From Devosia sp. Leaf420 (GTDB lineage Bacteria; Pseudomonadota; Alphaproteobacteria; Rhizobiales; Devosiaceae), in contig NZ_LMQU01000014.1 in assembly GCF_001425445.1 (NCBI RefSeq), positions 140,574 through 204,573 on the forward strand: a stretch of DNA of 64,000 nucleotides. Direction: 5' to 3'. The notes under the pieces are model-generated. The model was not told where the DNA came from. It searched no databases and saw only the letters and a list, made by a program, of their open reading frames with translations. Below, in pieces: positions 35,319 to 43,876 of this stretch. Made by a program: the position numbers and the translations under genes. The number at the start of each line of letters is the position of its first letter. The first letter of the stretch is position 1.

Positions 35319-36163
35319 CAGCGTGCTCCGGGCGCAGCTTGGAACAGCATGTCGGAGACCGTCGGCAGGCGATCGCCGACAGCGTTTTCCGGCAGCGCCG
35401 AAAGCAGCGCCTGCGTGTAGTTCGATTGCGGATTTTCAAAGAGGGAGAGCACGTCGGCTTCTTCCATCTTGCGACCCTTATATTGGACGATCACGCGGTC
35501 GGCCGTCTCTGCCACGACGCCCATGTCATGGGTGATCATGATCAGCGCCATGCCGGTCTGTTCCTGGAGGCGGACCAGGAGATCGAGGATCTGCTTCTGG
35601 ATGGTCACGTCGAGCGCAGTCGTTGGCTCGTCGGCGATCAGCAGCGTCGGATTGCAGGCGATAGCCATGGCGATCATGATGCGCTGGCACTGCCCGCCCG
35701 ACATCTGGTGCGGGAAGGCCTTGAGCTTGTCGGCGGCATCGCGAATGCCGACCTGGCGCAGCAGTTCGAGCGCGCGGTCATGCGCCGCGCGGCCACGGAG
35801 GCCCAAGTGCTTTTCGAGCACTTCGCCGATCTGGAAGCCAACGGTGAAGCAGGGATTAAGGCTTGCAATGGGCTCCTGAAAGATCATGGCAATGTCCTTG
35901 CCGATGATCTTGCGCCGTTCGGCTTCGGGCATCTTGAGAAGGTCGCGGCCATTAAAGGTCATGACATCGGCCGTCACGGTCGCGGTCGAGGGCAGGAGGC
36001 CCATGGTGGCGAGCATGGCCACAGATTTGCCCGAGCCGCTTTCGCCGACGATGGCGAGAACTTCGCGGGCATCGACGGAGATATCAATGCCATCGACGGC
36101 CTTGAAGAGGCCGGCCGAGGTGTCGAAGGCGACGGTGAGATTTTTGATTTCGAGAAGGGACAT
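35318..36163 (-). CDS. dppD: Dipeptide-type ABC transporter ATPase (DppD-like)
   Basis: A 281-residue ATPase of the DppD/OppD type. Visible are Walker A VGESGSGKSVAMLA, Q-loop AMIFQEPIASLNPCFTVG, signature MSGGQCQRIMIAMAIA, Walker B LLIADEPTTALD and switch ITHDMGVVAETADRV. The signature's QCQR replaces the more common QRQR. It starts five bases after dppC ends and overlaps dppF by one base. The two ATPases would form a heterodimer that drives the DppBC permease. An iron-sulphur-type Cys pattern seen in some DppD proteins is not obvious in the C-terminal tail here. Confidence 0.93.
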   Translation of the reverse strand: MSLLEIKNLTVAFDTSAGLFKAVDGIDISVDAREVLAIVGESGSGKSVAMLATMGLLPSTATVTADVMTFNGRDLLKMPEAERRKIIGKDIAMIFQEPIASLNPCFTVGFQIGEVLEKHLGLRGRAAHDRALELLRQVGIRDAADKLKAFPHQMSGGQCQRIMIAMAIACNPTLLIADEPTTALDVTIQKQILDLLVRLQEQTGMALIMITHDMGVVAETADRVIVQYKGRKMEEADVLSLFENPQSNYTQALLSALPENAVGDRLPTVSDMLFQAAPGAR

Positions 36164-36167
36164 GGTC

Positions 36168-37067
36168 TCAGCTCCTCTTCAGCTTTGGATCGAGCGCGTC
36201 GCGCAGGCCGTCGCCGATGAGATTGATGGCGAGAACGGTGATGAGAATGGCAAGGCCGGGGAAGGTGACGACCCAAGGCGCCTTGAGGATGAACTCGCGG
36301 GCGGAGGCCAGCATCGTGCCCCATTCCGGCGTTGGTGGCTGAGCGCCCATGCCGAGGAAGCCAAGGGCGGCAGCCTCGAGGATGGCGTTGGAAAAGCTCA
36401 GCGTGGCCTGGACTATCAAGGGGCCGAGGCAATTGGGGAGGATGGTGATCAGCATCAGGCGGAAGTGGCCGGCACCGGACAGCTTGGCGGCGGTCACATA
36501 TTCCCGGTTCTTCTCGGCCATGACCGCTGCGCGCACGAGGCGTGCAAAGTGCGGCTGCAGGACGAGCGCAATGGCGATCATCGCGTTGAAGAGGCCGGGG
36601 CCAAGGATGGCGACGAGAACAAGCGCCAGCAGCAAGGGCGGGAAGGCAAGGATGATATCCATGATGCGCATGATCAGCGCATCGACCCAGCCGCGGAAAT
36701 AACCCGCGAGCACGCCGAGGAGGACGCCAACGACCAGCGCGCCGATGACGACGAAAAAGCCGATGAACAACGAATAGCGCGCGCCGTGAATGAGACGCGA
36801 GAGGATGTCGCGGCCGACGGGATCGGTGCCGAGGATGAAGCGCGGATCCGAATTTGCGTCCCAGATCGGTGGCTTGAGCAGGGCATCGCGATATTGCGCG
36901 TCAGGCAGATGGGGGGCGATCAGCGGCGCGAAGATCGCGACAAAGAGCAGGATCGTGAAAACAGTGAGGCCGATGACGGCGCCGCGATTGACCGAGAAAT
37001 AGAACCAGAATTCGCGGAGGCCGGAGACCGGCTTGGTGGTGCCAACGGTAGGAGTGGTGGTTGCCAT
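36168..37067 (-). CDS. dppC: Dipeptide-type ABC transporter permease (DppC-like)
   Basis: A 299-residue permease with an N-terminal OppC_N segment (REFWFYFSVNRGAVIGLTVF) and five to six spans. The cytoplasmic EAA loop reads REYVTAAKLSGAGHFRLMLI, and LGTDPVGRDILSRLIHGAR is the family signature before the transport domain. It starts one base after dppB ends, in a tight operon. It pairs with DppB to form the channel for substrate handed over by the periplasmic DppA-like protein. Confidence 0.94.
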   Translation of the reverse strand: MATTTPTVGTTKPVSGLREFWFYFSVNRGAVIGLTVFTILLFVAIFAPLIAPHLPDAQYRDALLKPPIWDANSDPRFILGTDPVGRDILSRLIHGARYSLFIGFFVVIGALVVGVLLGVLAGYFRGWVDALIMRIMDIILAFPPLLLALVLVAILGPGLFNAMIAIALVLQPHFARLVRAAVMAEKNREYVTAAKLSGAGHFRLMLITILPNCLGPLIVQATLSFSNAILEAAALGFLGMGAQPPTPEWGTMLASAREFILKAPWVVTFPGLAILITVLAINLIGDGLRDALDPKLKRS

Positions 37068-37068
37068 G

Positions 37069-38076
37069 TTACTGCACCCGGATGCGCGGATTGATCAGCG
37101 CGTAGAGAAGGTCGACGATCAGGTTCACCGCCATGACGATGAGCGCGATGATCAGGAGGCCGGACTGCACGACGACATAGTCGCGCTTGGAAATGGAATC
37201 GATCATCCACTTGCCGATGCCGGGCCAGGTGAAAATGGTTTCGGTCAGGATCGCGCCGCCGAGGAGCAGGCCGACCTGAAGGCCGATCGTCGTGACGACG
37301 GGGATCAACGCATTCCTGAGGGCATGTACGTTGACGACGCGATTGGGCGACATGCCCTTGGCCTTAGCCGTGCGGACATAATCTTCGCCGAGCACTTCGA
37401 GCATGGCCGAACGGGTCTGGCGCGCGATGACGGCGAGCGGAATGGTGCCGAGGACGATGGCGGGCAGGATCAGGTGCCGGAGGGCCGACACGAAGGCGGG
37501 CCAATTGCCGTAGAGCAGCGTGTCGATCAGCATGAAGCCGGTGATCGGCCGCAGGAAGAAGGTTAGGGCGATACGGCCCGAAACCGGGGTCCAGCCGAGA
37601 TAGCCGGAAAAGAAGATGATGAGGAGAAGGCCCCACCAAAAGATCGGCATGGAATAGCCGGTCAACGCCACGCCCATGGTGAACTGATCGAACCACGAGC
37701 CGCGCTTGACGGCGGCAAAGATGCCGGCGGGAATGCCGATGATGACGGCAAGGAACATGGCTGAAAGCGCCAGCTCGATCGTTGCCGGGAAGAGCGTCAT
37801 GAATTCGGTCAGGACTGGGCGCTTGGTCGCGAGCGAAATACCGAAATCGCCCTGCATTACGCTCCAGAGATAATTGAAATATTGCTGCCAGATCGGCAGG
37901 TTATAGCCGAACTGCTCGCGCAGGATTTCGTAGCGCTCGGGCGTCACGCCATGTTGCCCCGCCATGGCGAGGATCGGATCGCCTGGAAGCACGCGGACAA
38001 AGGCGAAGGCGCAGATGGAAATGCCGATAATGGTCGGCACCAGGAGCGCAACGCGGCGCAGGATGTAGTTCAGCAT
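37069..38076 (-). CDS. dppB: Dipeptide-type ABC transporter permease (DppB-like)
   Basis: A 335-residue permease that opens MLNYILRRVALLVPTIIGIS, the usual DppB start. I therefore placed the start at 38076 and dropped a 35-residue in-frame extension with no family similarity. The transport domain includes the EAA loop EDYVRTAKAKGMSPNRVVNV and FTWPGIGKWMIDSISKRDY. It lies 188 bp after dppA, with a strong hairpin in the gap, and is followed one base later by dppC. The weak ribosome binding site (AAGG) and hairpin fit a step-down in expression from dppA to the permeases. Confidence 0.94.
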   Translation of the reverse strand: MLNYILRRVALLVPTIIGISICAFAFVRVLPGDPILAMAGQHGVTPERYEILREQFGYNLPIWQQYFNYLWSVMQGDFGISLATKRPVLTEFMTLFPATIELALSAMFLAVIIGIPAGIFAAVKRGSWFDQFTMGVALTGYSMPIFWWGLLLIIFFSGYLGWTPVSGRIALTFFLRPITGFMLIDTLLYGNWPAFVSALRHLILPAIVLGTIPLAVIARQTRSAMLEVLGEDYVRTAKAKGMSPNRVVNVHALRNALIPVVTTIGLQVGLLLGGAILTETIFTWPGIGKWMIDSISKRDYVVVQSGLLIIALIVMAVNLIVDLLYALINPRIRVQ

Positions 38077-38205
38077 GTTGGGCCTTGCCCTTGGGGTGCC
38101 AGCCCACCGCTGAGCGGCGAGCTGGCTTAGTCCCGTTTCCTGTTTCGGCTGATCCTTGAGGCGGCCGTTATCGGCCTGCATGGCTCAGCTCTTGCTCTTA
38201 AAAGC

Positions 38206-38242
38206 GGAGCCTCGCTCCGGTTTTTAGCCGGATCGAGGCTCC
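38206..38242 (-). terminator. Hairpin between dppA and dppB (attenuating terminator or processing site)
   Basis: A 15-bp stem with one mismatch (GGAGCCTCGCTCCGG / CCGGATCGAGGCTCC) around a 7-base loop. On the minus strand it follows dppA and is trailed by GCTTTTAAG. Hairpins at this place usually let abundant binding-protein mRNA exceed permease mRNA. Confidence 0.65.
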
Positions 38243-38264
38243 TGTTTGCTTGCGACGTTAAGCC

Positions 38265-39860
38265 TTACTCAGCGACGTCCACATACTTGAAGCTGTGGGT
38301 ACCAAGCGGGCTCAGCGTATAGTTGAGAACGCGCTTGTTCATCGGCATGAAGACCTTGGAGTGCGCGATGGTCAGTGCGGGTTCTTCAGCTTTGAAGACT
38401 TCCTGAGCGGTGGTGTAGAGCTTGATGCGCTCTTCCTGGTCGCTGGTGGTCTTGGCAGCCTGGATCGCAGCCTCGAAGTCGTCATTGCACCAGCTCGAAT
38501 AGTTCGAGACGCCGATGGCCGAGCACGAGAAGAGGGTTGCGAAGAAGTTGTCCGGATCACCATTGTCGCCGGTCCAACCGATCATGAACGGACCCTTGCG
38601 GTCGGCCTGCTTGCCGCGCTCGCGATATTCGGTCCATTCATAGGTCACGATATTGGCGGTAACGCCAACCTTGGCCCAGTCGGACTGGATCAGTTCAGCC
38701 ATACGCTGGCCGTTCGGGTTGTAGGGGCGCGAAACCGGGATTGCCCAGAGATCGGTGGTCAGGTTGGTGACGCCGGCAGCTTCCAGCATCTCCTTGGCCT
38801 TTTCGGGATCATAGACGTCGGCAGCGGTTGCCTCGTCGTAGGACCACATGGTGGGCGGGATCAGGTTCTTGGCGTCCTGGCCGGCACCCTGGTAGACAGC
38901 GTCGATGATGGCCTGCTTGTCGATGGCCATGGTCAGCGCCTTGCGGACGTCCGGATTGTCGAACGGCGCTTCGGTCGTGTTGTAGGCGAGGTAGCCGATA
39001 TTGAGGCCTTCGCCTTCCTGAACGGTCAGCTTCTCGTCGGCCTGGAGCGTTTCGAGATCGGCGGGAGCCGGGTAGGGCATGATATCGCATTCACCGGCGA
39101 GCAGGCGCTGTGCGCGCACCGAAGCGTCGGTGGTGATAGCGAAGATCAGGTCGTCGATCGGCTGCTTGCCTTCCCAATAGTCAGGGAATGCAGCGTAGCG
39201 GATGACGGTGTCGAGCTGGTAGTCGACGAACTGGAAGGGACCGGTGCCGACAGGCTGGGTCGAGAAAGCCGCCAGATCACCCGAAGCTTCGAGCTGATCG
39301 GCATATTCCTTCGAGACGATGGCAGCGAAGTCCATCGCAAGGTTTGCCAGCATCGGTGCGTTCGGTTCGGTCAGCGTCAGCTTGACGGTGAGGTCATCGA
39401 CCGCTTCGATGGATTCGATGTACTTGGGCATATCCATGCCCTGGAAATAGTCCCAGGTCATGCCTTCGAGATAGTTGAACCAGGGGCTCTCTTCATCCAT
39501 CTGGCGCATGAACGAGAAGACGACGTCGTCAGCGGTCAGGTCGCGGGTCGGGGTGAAGTAGGGCTGGGTGTGGAATTTCACGCCCGGACGGAGCTTGAAG
39601 GTGTAGACCTTGCCGTCTTCGGAGATTTCCCAGCTCTCGGCGAGGGCCGGAACGACTTCGGTCGTGCCTGGCTTGAAATCGACGAGGCGGTTATAGATCG
39701 TGTGCGAGGAAGCGTCGAAGTCGTTACCACCGGTCAGCGGTCCGGGGTCGAAGTGGGCCGGAGAGGCTTCCGAGCAATAAACCAGCTGCTTGGCCTGTGC
39801 GGCGCCGGCGGCAAGAGCCACCATTGCAGTCGCGGCCAGAAGGGTTTTCATCAATTTCAT
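38265..39860 (-). CDS. dppA: Periplasmic dipeptide-type substrate-binding protein (DppA-like)
   Basis: A 531-residue SBP_bac_5 protein. The start at 39860 is supported by GGGAG upstream and by a Sec signal peptide (MKLMKTLLAATAMVALAAGA, cleavage after AQA). The mature protein opens KQLVYCSEASPAHFDPG, and YNRLVDFKPGTTEVVPALAE and KVYTFKLRPGVKFH are family signatures. The family covers di-/oligopeptides, haem, nickel and others. The CSEASPxxFDP start is closest to DppA. It leads the operon with dppBCDF on the minus strand. Its promoter must lie between 39860 and the VOC gene at 40081. Confidence 0.94.
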   Translation of the reverse strand: MKLMKTLLAATAMVALAAGAAQAKQLVYCSEASPAHFDPGPLTGGNDFDASSHTIYNRLVDFKPGTTEVVPALAESWEISEDGKVYTFKLRPGVKFHTQPYFTPTRDLTADDVVFSFMRQMDEESPWFNYLEGMTWDYFQGMDMPKYIESIEAVDDLTVKLTLTEPNAPMLANLAMDFAAIVSKEYADQLEASGDLAAFSTQPVGTGPFQFVDYQLDTVIRYAAFPDYWEGKQPIDDLIFAITTDASVRAQRLLAGECDIMPYPAPADLETLQADEKLTVQEGEGLNIGYLAYNTTEAPFDNPDVRKALTMAIDKQAIIDAVYQGAGQDAKNLIPPTMWSYDEATAADVYDPEKAKEMLEAAGVTNLTTDLWAIPVSRPYNPNGQRMAELIQSDWAKVGVTANIVTYEWTEYRERGKQADRKGPFMIGWTGDNGDPDNFFATLFSCSAIGVSNYSSWCNDDFEAAIQAAKTTSDQEERIKLYTTAQEVFKAEEPALTIAHSKVFMPMNKRVLNYTLSPLGTHSFKYVDVAE

Positions 39861-40080
39861 TATTGGTGTCTCCCGAAGATTATGCGCGCTCCGGCGTTCC
39901 CGTCCAGAGGCTTGGCGACACAAAAGCCTAGTTTTTTCGGATGCGCAATGGGGGAAGTTGACCATTTGGTCAATCGTGTGGCGGTCAAAAGCCTTTCCAC
40001 AGGATTGGACGGAAGATTCGAAATCCGTTCGGCCCATGATGGCGCTTGACCGTGCCCTTGCCAAGATGATCGATTGTCTT

Positions 40081-40473
40081 ATGACCCAGAAAATCGCGAC
40101 CCTGTCTCTGCTTGTGGCGGACTATGACGAAGCCATCGCCTTTTATTGCGAGAAGCTCGGCTTCACGCTTGTGGCTGATCAGGCTCTGGGGCCCGACAAG
40201 CGCTGGGTGCTCGTGGCGCCGGCTGGCGGAAGTGGAGCACAGCTTCTGCTCGCCAAAGCGGATGGAACTGAACAAAGCGCAGCCATCGGCAATCAGGCGG
40301 GCGGCCGCGTCGCGCTCTTTCTTGAAACCGACCATTTTGCGCGCGACTTTGCGGCCATGAGCGAGAAGGGCGTCACCTTTCTCGAAGCGCCCCGCCACGA
40401 AGCCTATGGCTCGGTCGCCGTCTTTGAGGATCTTTACGGAAACAAATGGGATCTCATCGAGCCGCGGCGCTGA
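40081..40473 (+). CDS. VOC (glyoxalase/bleomycin-resistance fold) family protein
   Basis: A 130-residue single VOC protein. Paired beta-alpha-beta-beta-beta modules are visible: KIATLSLLVADYDEAIAFYC and LGFTLVAD in the first half, and GRVALFLETDHFARDFAAM and FLEAPRHEAYGSVAVFEDLYG plus NKWDLIEPR in the second. Such proteins bind a metal and range from lyases to resistance proteins, so no reaction can be fixed. I used the ATG at 40081, which gives the normal family N-terminus. In-frame ATGs at 40036 and 40066 cannot be excluded, and none has a good ribosome binding site. Its 3' end overlaps the next gene by 28 bp. Confidence 0.85.
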   Translation: MTQKIATLSLLVADYDEAIAFYCEKLGFTLVADQALGPDKRWVLVAPAGGSGAQLLLAKADGTEQSAAIGNQAGGRVALFLETDHFARDFAAMSEKGVTFLEAPRHEAYGSVAVFEDLYGNKWDLIEPRR

Positions 40474-41006
40474 TCGCGCTTCTCGCCCTTTCGACGCCTG
40501 CCTTGGCCGAAACGCCGGGCTGGGGCTTTTCGCCTCTGCCGGGCGAAGGCGATCGCGCCGCTATGGGTTGCGACCGCGATGCGACGGCTGCGCAATATAC
40601 TTGTCTCGTCGTGCGCTGTGAGGATGACTTTTCGACCGGGCTTTATATCCACACCAACCGCTTTGGTGGTGGTCCAGGCATGTGGACCATGACGCTCGAT
40701 CGTGAAGACATGCGCTTTATGGCCGAAGCCTCCACGGGGCCCTATGGCGGCAAGATCACGGAAAACGCCGAAACCCTGCTCGATCGCCTGCGGAACGGCA
40801 CCTTCGTTTATCTCCGGCATGGCGAGGATGAATACGCCCCTTTTGCCTTCATCAGCCTTGCCGGTTCGATGACCGCAATCAACGAAGCGCTCTATTGGTG
40901 CGCGCCTCGCGTGCCGCCCGTCGAACAAAATCCGGCCGCGAGCGTTGATTTCGACTTACCCGAAAAGGAGAAGCCCAATGAACCGTCGCCCACTCGGCCG
41001 CAGTGA
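40446..41006 (+). CDS. Secreted hypothetical protein (186 aa)
   Basis: A 186-residue protein with a signal peptide (SHRAAALIALLALSTPALA, cleavage before ETPGWG). Four cysteines occur: two near residues 42-57 (GCDRDATAAQYTC...RC) and one in YWCAPR late, suggesting disulphide bonds in the periplasm. The body is mixed alpha/beta, with a Pro/Glu-rich C-terminal tail. I do not recognise the family. It overlaps the VOC gene by 28 bp at its start and the aldo/keto reductase by 29 bp at its end, in a different frame from each. That arrangement supports a real, translationally coupled gene. Confidence 0.6.
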   Translation: MGSHRAAALIALLALSTPALAETPGWGFSPLPGEGDRAAMGCDRDATAAQYTCLVVRCEDDFSTGLYIHTNRFGGGPGMWTMTLDREDMRFMAEASTGPYGGKITENAETLLDRLRNGTFVYLRHGEDEYAPFAFISLAGSMTAINEALYWCAPRVPPVEQNPAASVDFDLPEKEKPNEPSPTRPQ

Positions 41007-41916
41007 ACTTGTCATCGAACCGCTCGTCCTGGGCGGCAATGTCTTCGGCTGGACCGTCGACGAAACGCTCGGCTTTTCCATTCTCGATGCCTATGTCGAT
41101 GAAGGCTTTACCGCCATCGATACCGCCGAAGGTTATCCCAACTGGGTGCCCGGCAATCCGCCCGGCATGAGCGAAACCATTATCGGCAAGTGGCTCAAGG
41201 CGCGCGGCAACCGCGAAAGCGTGCATATTTTCACCAAGGTCAATTCCGGTCGCGACCCCAAGGGGCTTTCGGCTGAGGCCATAAAGACCGCTGTCGAAGC
41301 TTCGCTCAAGCGCCTTCAGACCGATTATATTGATCTTTATTTCAGCCATTGGCCGGCCGATCAAAATACCCACGAAGAAACGCTGGCTGCCTATGATGTG
41401 CTGGTACGTTCGGGCAAGGTGCGGGTGATCGGCGCCTCCAATTTTTCGCCCGCGGCGATGAAGGAAGCGCAGGACACATCCATCGTGAAATCCCTGCCAC
41501 GCTATGAGGTGACCCAGCCTCTCTATAATCTCTATGACCGGTCCGAGTTCGACGCCTTGCGTCCGTTCCTTCTTGAGAACGAGGTCGGGGCCATTACCTA
41601 TTTCAGCCTCGCCGCAGGATTCCTGACCGGCAAATATCGCTCGAAGGCCGATTTCAGCAAAAGCCCGCGCGGTGGTGGCGCCGAAAAGTATCTCAACGAA
41701 AAGGGCTTCAAGATCCTTGAGGCGCTCGATGCCGTCAGCAAGGAACTTGATGCCGCGCCATCCGAAGTGGCACTCGCTTGGCTTATCGCGCAACCCGGCG
41801 TCAGCGCGCCGATCGCTTCGGCCACTTCGGTCGAGCAGGTCAAGAGCCTGTCGCGCGGTGTGCGCATTGAACTGAGCGAAGACGCCAACAAGCGCCTGAC
41901 CGAGGCCGGCGCATAA
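40978..41916 (+). CDS. Aldo/keto reductase
   Basis: A 312-residue NADPH-dependent TIM-barrel reductase. The catalytic tetrad can be placed: Asp in FTAIDTAEGYPNW, Tyr in the same segment, Lys in HIFTKVNSG and His in LYFSHWPAD. Cofactor-binding IGASNFSPAAM and ITYFSLAAGFLTGKYR follow. It is similar in design to YajO/YghZ-type reductases of unknown natural substrate. The ATG at 40978 has AAAAGGAG upstream and lies inside the 3' end of the secreted protein gene. A terminator-like hairpin follows the stop. Confidence 0.9.
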   Translation: MNRRPLGRSELVIEPLVLGGNVFGWTVDETLGFSILDAYVDEGFTAIDTAEGYPNWVPGNPPGMSETIIGKWLKARGNRESVHIFTKVNSGRDPKGLSAEAIKTAVEASLKRLQTDYIDLYFSHWPADQNTHEETLAAYDVLVRSGKVRVIGASNFSPAAMKEAQDTSIVKSLPRYEVTQPLYNLYDRSEFDALRPFLLENEVGAITYFSLAAGFLTGKYRSKADFSKSPRGGGAEKYLNEKGFKILEALDAVSKELDAAPSEVALAWLIAQPGVSAPIASATSVEQVKSLSRGVRIELSEDANKRLTEAGA

Positions 41917-41940
41917 ATTTAGATAACAATCGATATAATA

Positions 41941-41973
41941 CGAAAGGCGATTGCCGCTTGGCGTCGCCTTTCG
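41941..41973 (+). terminator. Terminator-like hairpin after the aldo/keto reductase
   Basis: A 10-bp stem (CGAAAGGCGA / TCGCCTTTCG) with a 13-base loop, 25 bp after the stop, followed by GCTTTG, which is only a weak T-run. Confidence 0.55.
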
Positions 41974-42085
41974 GCTTTGACATTATGGATTTAAGCAAGG
42001 TCGGGGAATCGCCGGCCAGTATCTGCCCAGCCTGAAATCGGGGCGGATACCGCAATTTTCCTATGTCAAAAACGGATAGACCAGG

Positions 42086-43357
42086 GTGAATGACTCCGCG
42101 GCCCCCACGATCGATCTCTTTAATCTGGGATCGAGGGGCCTCCAACACCACGGCTTGAGACGCGCCAACGAGCGCGCCGTGCTCACTGTTGTTGGTTTTA
42201 ATCCTGGTCTCTCCAATGCCGAAATTGCGCGGATGTCGGGCCTTGCGCCGCAGACCGTGTCCGCCATTCTCAACGATATCGAGGCGTTGGGCCTCATCGT
42301 GCGCGGCGAAGTGCTGCGCGGCCGGAGGGGCCAGCCCGCGACGCCCATTTTTCTACGCGCCGAAGGATCGTTCGGCATCGGTGTCGAACTAAGCTGGCGT
42401 CACGCCGATATCGTTGCGATCAATCTCCACGCCAAAGCCCTCGCACATCGACATCTTTGTTACGAAGAACCAGACTTCGCCGCTCTACCGCGCAAAATCG
42501 CTGATGCGATCGCGGAGATGGTGCGCGATTGGCCCGCGGCACAGCGCGAACGCTTGACCGATATCGGCATTGGCCTGCCTTCTACCATCGACGAGAATCG
42601 CGTTCCGGAAGACGATAATGTTCCTTCCGCCTTGCGCGTCGCCTTTGCGGCGGAACTCGAACAACTGACGGGTCTTCCAGTCATGCTGTTCAATGACGGC
42701 AATGCCGCCTGCTGGGCTGAACTCGTGGCGCGCCCGGCGCCGCGTCCAGAAACCTTCATCTACCTCCTCGTCTCGACCTTTCTCGGTGCCGGGTTGATCG
42801 GCGAGGGGCGTCTTTGGCAGGGTCCTTCGGGGTATTCGGCCGATCTCGGCGCCATGCTGGTGGCGCAGCCAGATGGCATTCCCATGCCCGCCAATGCCTT
42901 CGCCTCGGTCACGTCGCTGGTGGAGCGCGCGCAAGAGGCTGGTATTACCCTCAAGGCTGGCGACAATGCCGATTGGGATTGGGATGCGCTTGAGCCGGTG
43001 CTTAAAGCCTGGATGCGCCAAAGCGCCAAGGTGCTGGCCCTTGTGATCTACAATGCCAATGCGGTGGTCGAAGGGCGTTTGGCCGTGATCGATACGATCT
43101 TGCCGCCTCAAATCACTGAGCGACTGTCGCGGATGGTGCTTGAAGAATTCGCACTGCTGCCGCAGCGGCGCAGCGTCGAAATCGTTCCTGGAACGATTGG
43201 CCGGCTGGCGCCGGCACTTGGCGCGGCAGAGCTGCCGCTCTATCACCGCTACTTCTCGCGCAATCTTTTCGAAAAAAACCAGATTCGCAGCGATATGCCG
43301 CAAAAGAAAAGCAAGAAGCCCTATACCGGCGAAGAGCGTCGAAAAACCAAGCGCTGA
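42086..43357 (+). CDS. ROK family transcriptional regulator
   Basis: A 423-residue ROK/NagC/XylR-type regulator. The N-terminal winged helix has NAEIARMSGLAPQTVSAILN and LIVRGEVLRGRRGQPATP. The sugar-sensing domain (about 95-390) has FNDGNAACWAEL but lacks a functional DxGxT phosphate-1 loop and the HxCGRxGC zinc motif of ROK kinases. It therefore probably binds a sugar without phosphorylating it. The C-terminus is very basic (KKSKKPYTGEERRKTKR). The start is a GTG at 42086 with a poor ribosome binding site. Its targets are not evident, since neither neighbour is a sugar operon. The reductase upstream is a possible partner. Confidence 0.85.
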   Translation: MNDSAAPTIDLFNLGSRGLQHHGLRRANERAVLTVVGFNPGLSNAEIARMSGLAPQTVSAILNDIEALGLIVRGEVLRGRRGQPATPIFLRAEGSFGIGVELSWRHADIVAINLHAKALAHRHLCYEEPDFAALPRKIADAIAEMVRDWPAAQRERLTDIGIGLPSTIDENRVPEDDNVPSALRVAFAAELEQLTGLPVMLFNDGNAACWAELVARPAPRPETFIYLLVSTFLGAGLIGEGRLWQGPSGYSADLGAMLVAQPDGIPMPANAFASVTSLVERAQEAGITLKAGDNADWDWDALEPVLKAWMRQSAKVLALVIYNANAVVEGRLAVIDTILPPQITERLSRMVLEEFALLPQRRSVEIVPGTIGRLAPALGAAELPLYHRYFSRNLFEKNQIRSDMPQKKSKKPYTGEERRKTKR

Positions 43358-43367
43358 CGCTTTTTGG

Positions 43368-43685
43368 TTATTCAGCAGCCTTCAGCTTGCTCTTGCTCAA
43401 TGTGTCGAGCCCGGTCCGCAGCTTGGCGCTTGGGGTAAAGATCACCGTGTGACGGGATGTGATCTTGTGCTCGGTGCCTGTGCGTGGATTGCGACCGACG
43501 CGCTCGGCGCGCGAACGGACTTCAAGCGTACCGAAGCCTGTGAGCTTGACCGTTTCGCCTGCTTTGAGCGCGTCCCCGATCAATTCGAACATCCGCTGCC
43601 CAATGGCAGTCACATCGGCTTTGGCTAGACCGGTCGTCTCGCACGCTGCGGTCGTAACAATGGCTCTGGTCACAGTGGCGGGCAC
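43368..43685 (-). CDS. HU/IHF family DNA-binding protein (IHF alpha-like)
   Basis: A 105-residue nucleoid protein. The diagnostic block is LTGFGTLEVRSRAERVGRNP, then RTGTEHKITSRHTVIFTPSA, which matches the DNA-intercalating arms of IHF more than HU. The GTG start at 43685 follows AAGGAG with eight-base spacing. The N-terminal ~20 residues (VTRAIVTTAACETTGLAKAD) are longer than typical for IhfA, so it may be a divergent paralogue. It does not sit in the usual ihfA context. It is divergent from rirA and converges on the ROK gene. Confidence 0.85.
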   Translation of the reverse strand: MPATVTRAIVTTAACETTGLAKADVTAIGQRMFELIGDALKAGETVKLTGFGTLEVRSRAERVGRNPRTGTEHKITSRHTVIFTPSAKLRTGLDTLSKSKLKAAE

Positions 43686-43791
43686 GTCGAGGTCTCCTTA
43701 ATTAACTTCATATTGCGAAGTTAAGATTCTGTCCAGACGCCTTTTAGGGCCTTTAAACCTGACGTGATCGTTCAGGATATGGTTGACTTAT

Positions 43792-43808
43792 TTTAGAATG
43801 GTTTTAAA
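43792..43808 (+). promoter_or_regulatory. ICE-like (Irr) box in the rirA promoter
   Basis: TTTAGAA-TGG-TTTTAAA matches the Irr iron-control element TTTAGAA-N3-TTCTAAA with one mismatch. It overlaps the spacer of a probable promoter that starts with TTGACT at 43783. It lies 69 bp before the rirA start. Irr control of rirA is inferred. Confidence 0.5.
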
Positions 43809-43876
43809 TTGCGACTCCATGCCATGACGCTTCGAGGTCCTGGCCGGACCGCTGAAACGCGAAGGATCGACCACTC

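Noticed and set aside
38295..40049. A 584-codon open frame opposite dppA
   Set aside because: It is an antisense shadow of a clear periplasmic binding-protein gene, with no ribosome binding site or family features.
42086..43357. ROK protein as a sugar kinase
   Set aside because: The N-terminal winged helix, missing phosphate loop and missing zinc-binding cysteines indicate a regulator.
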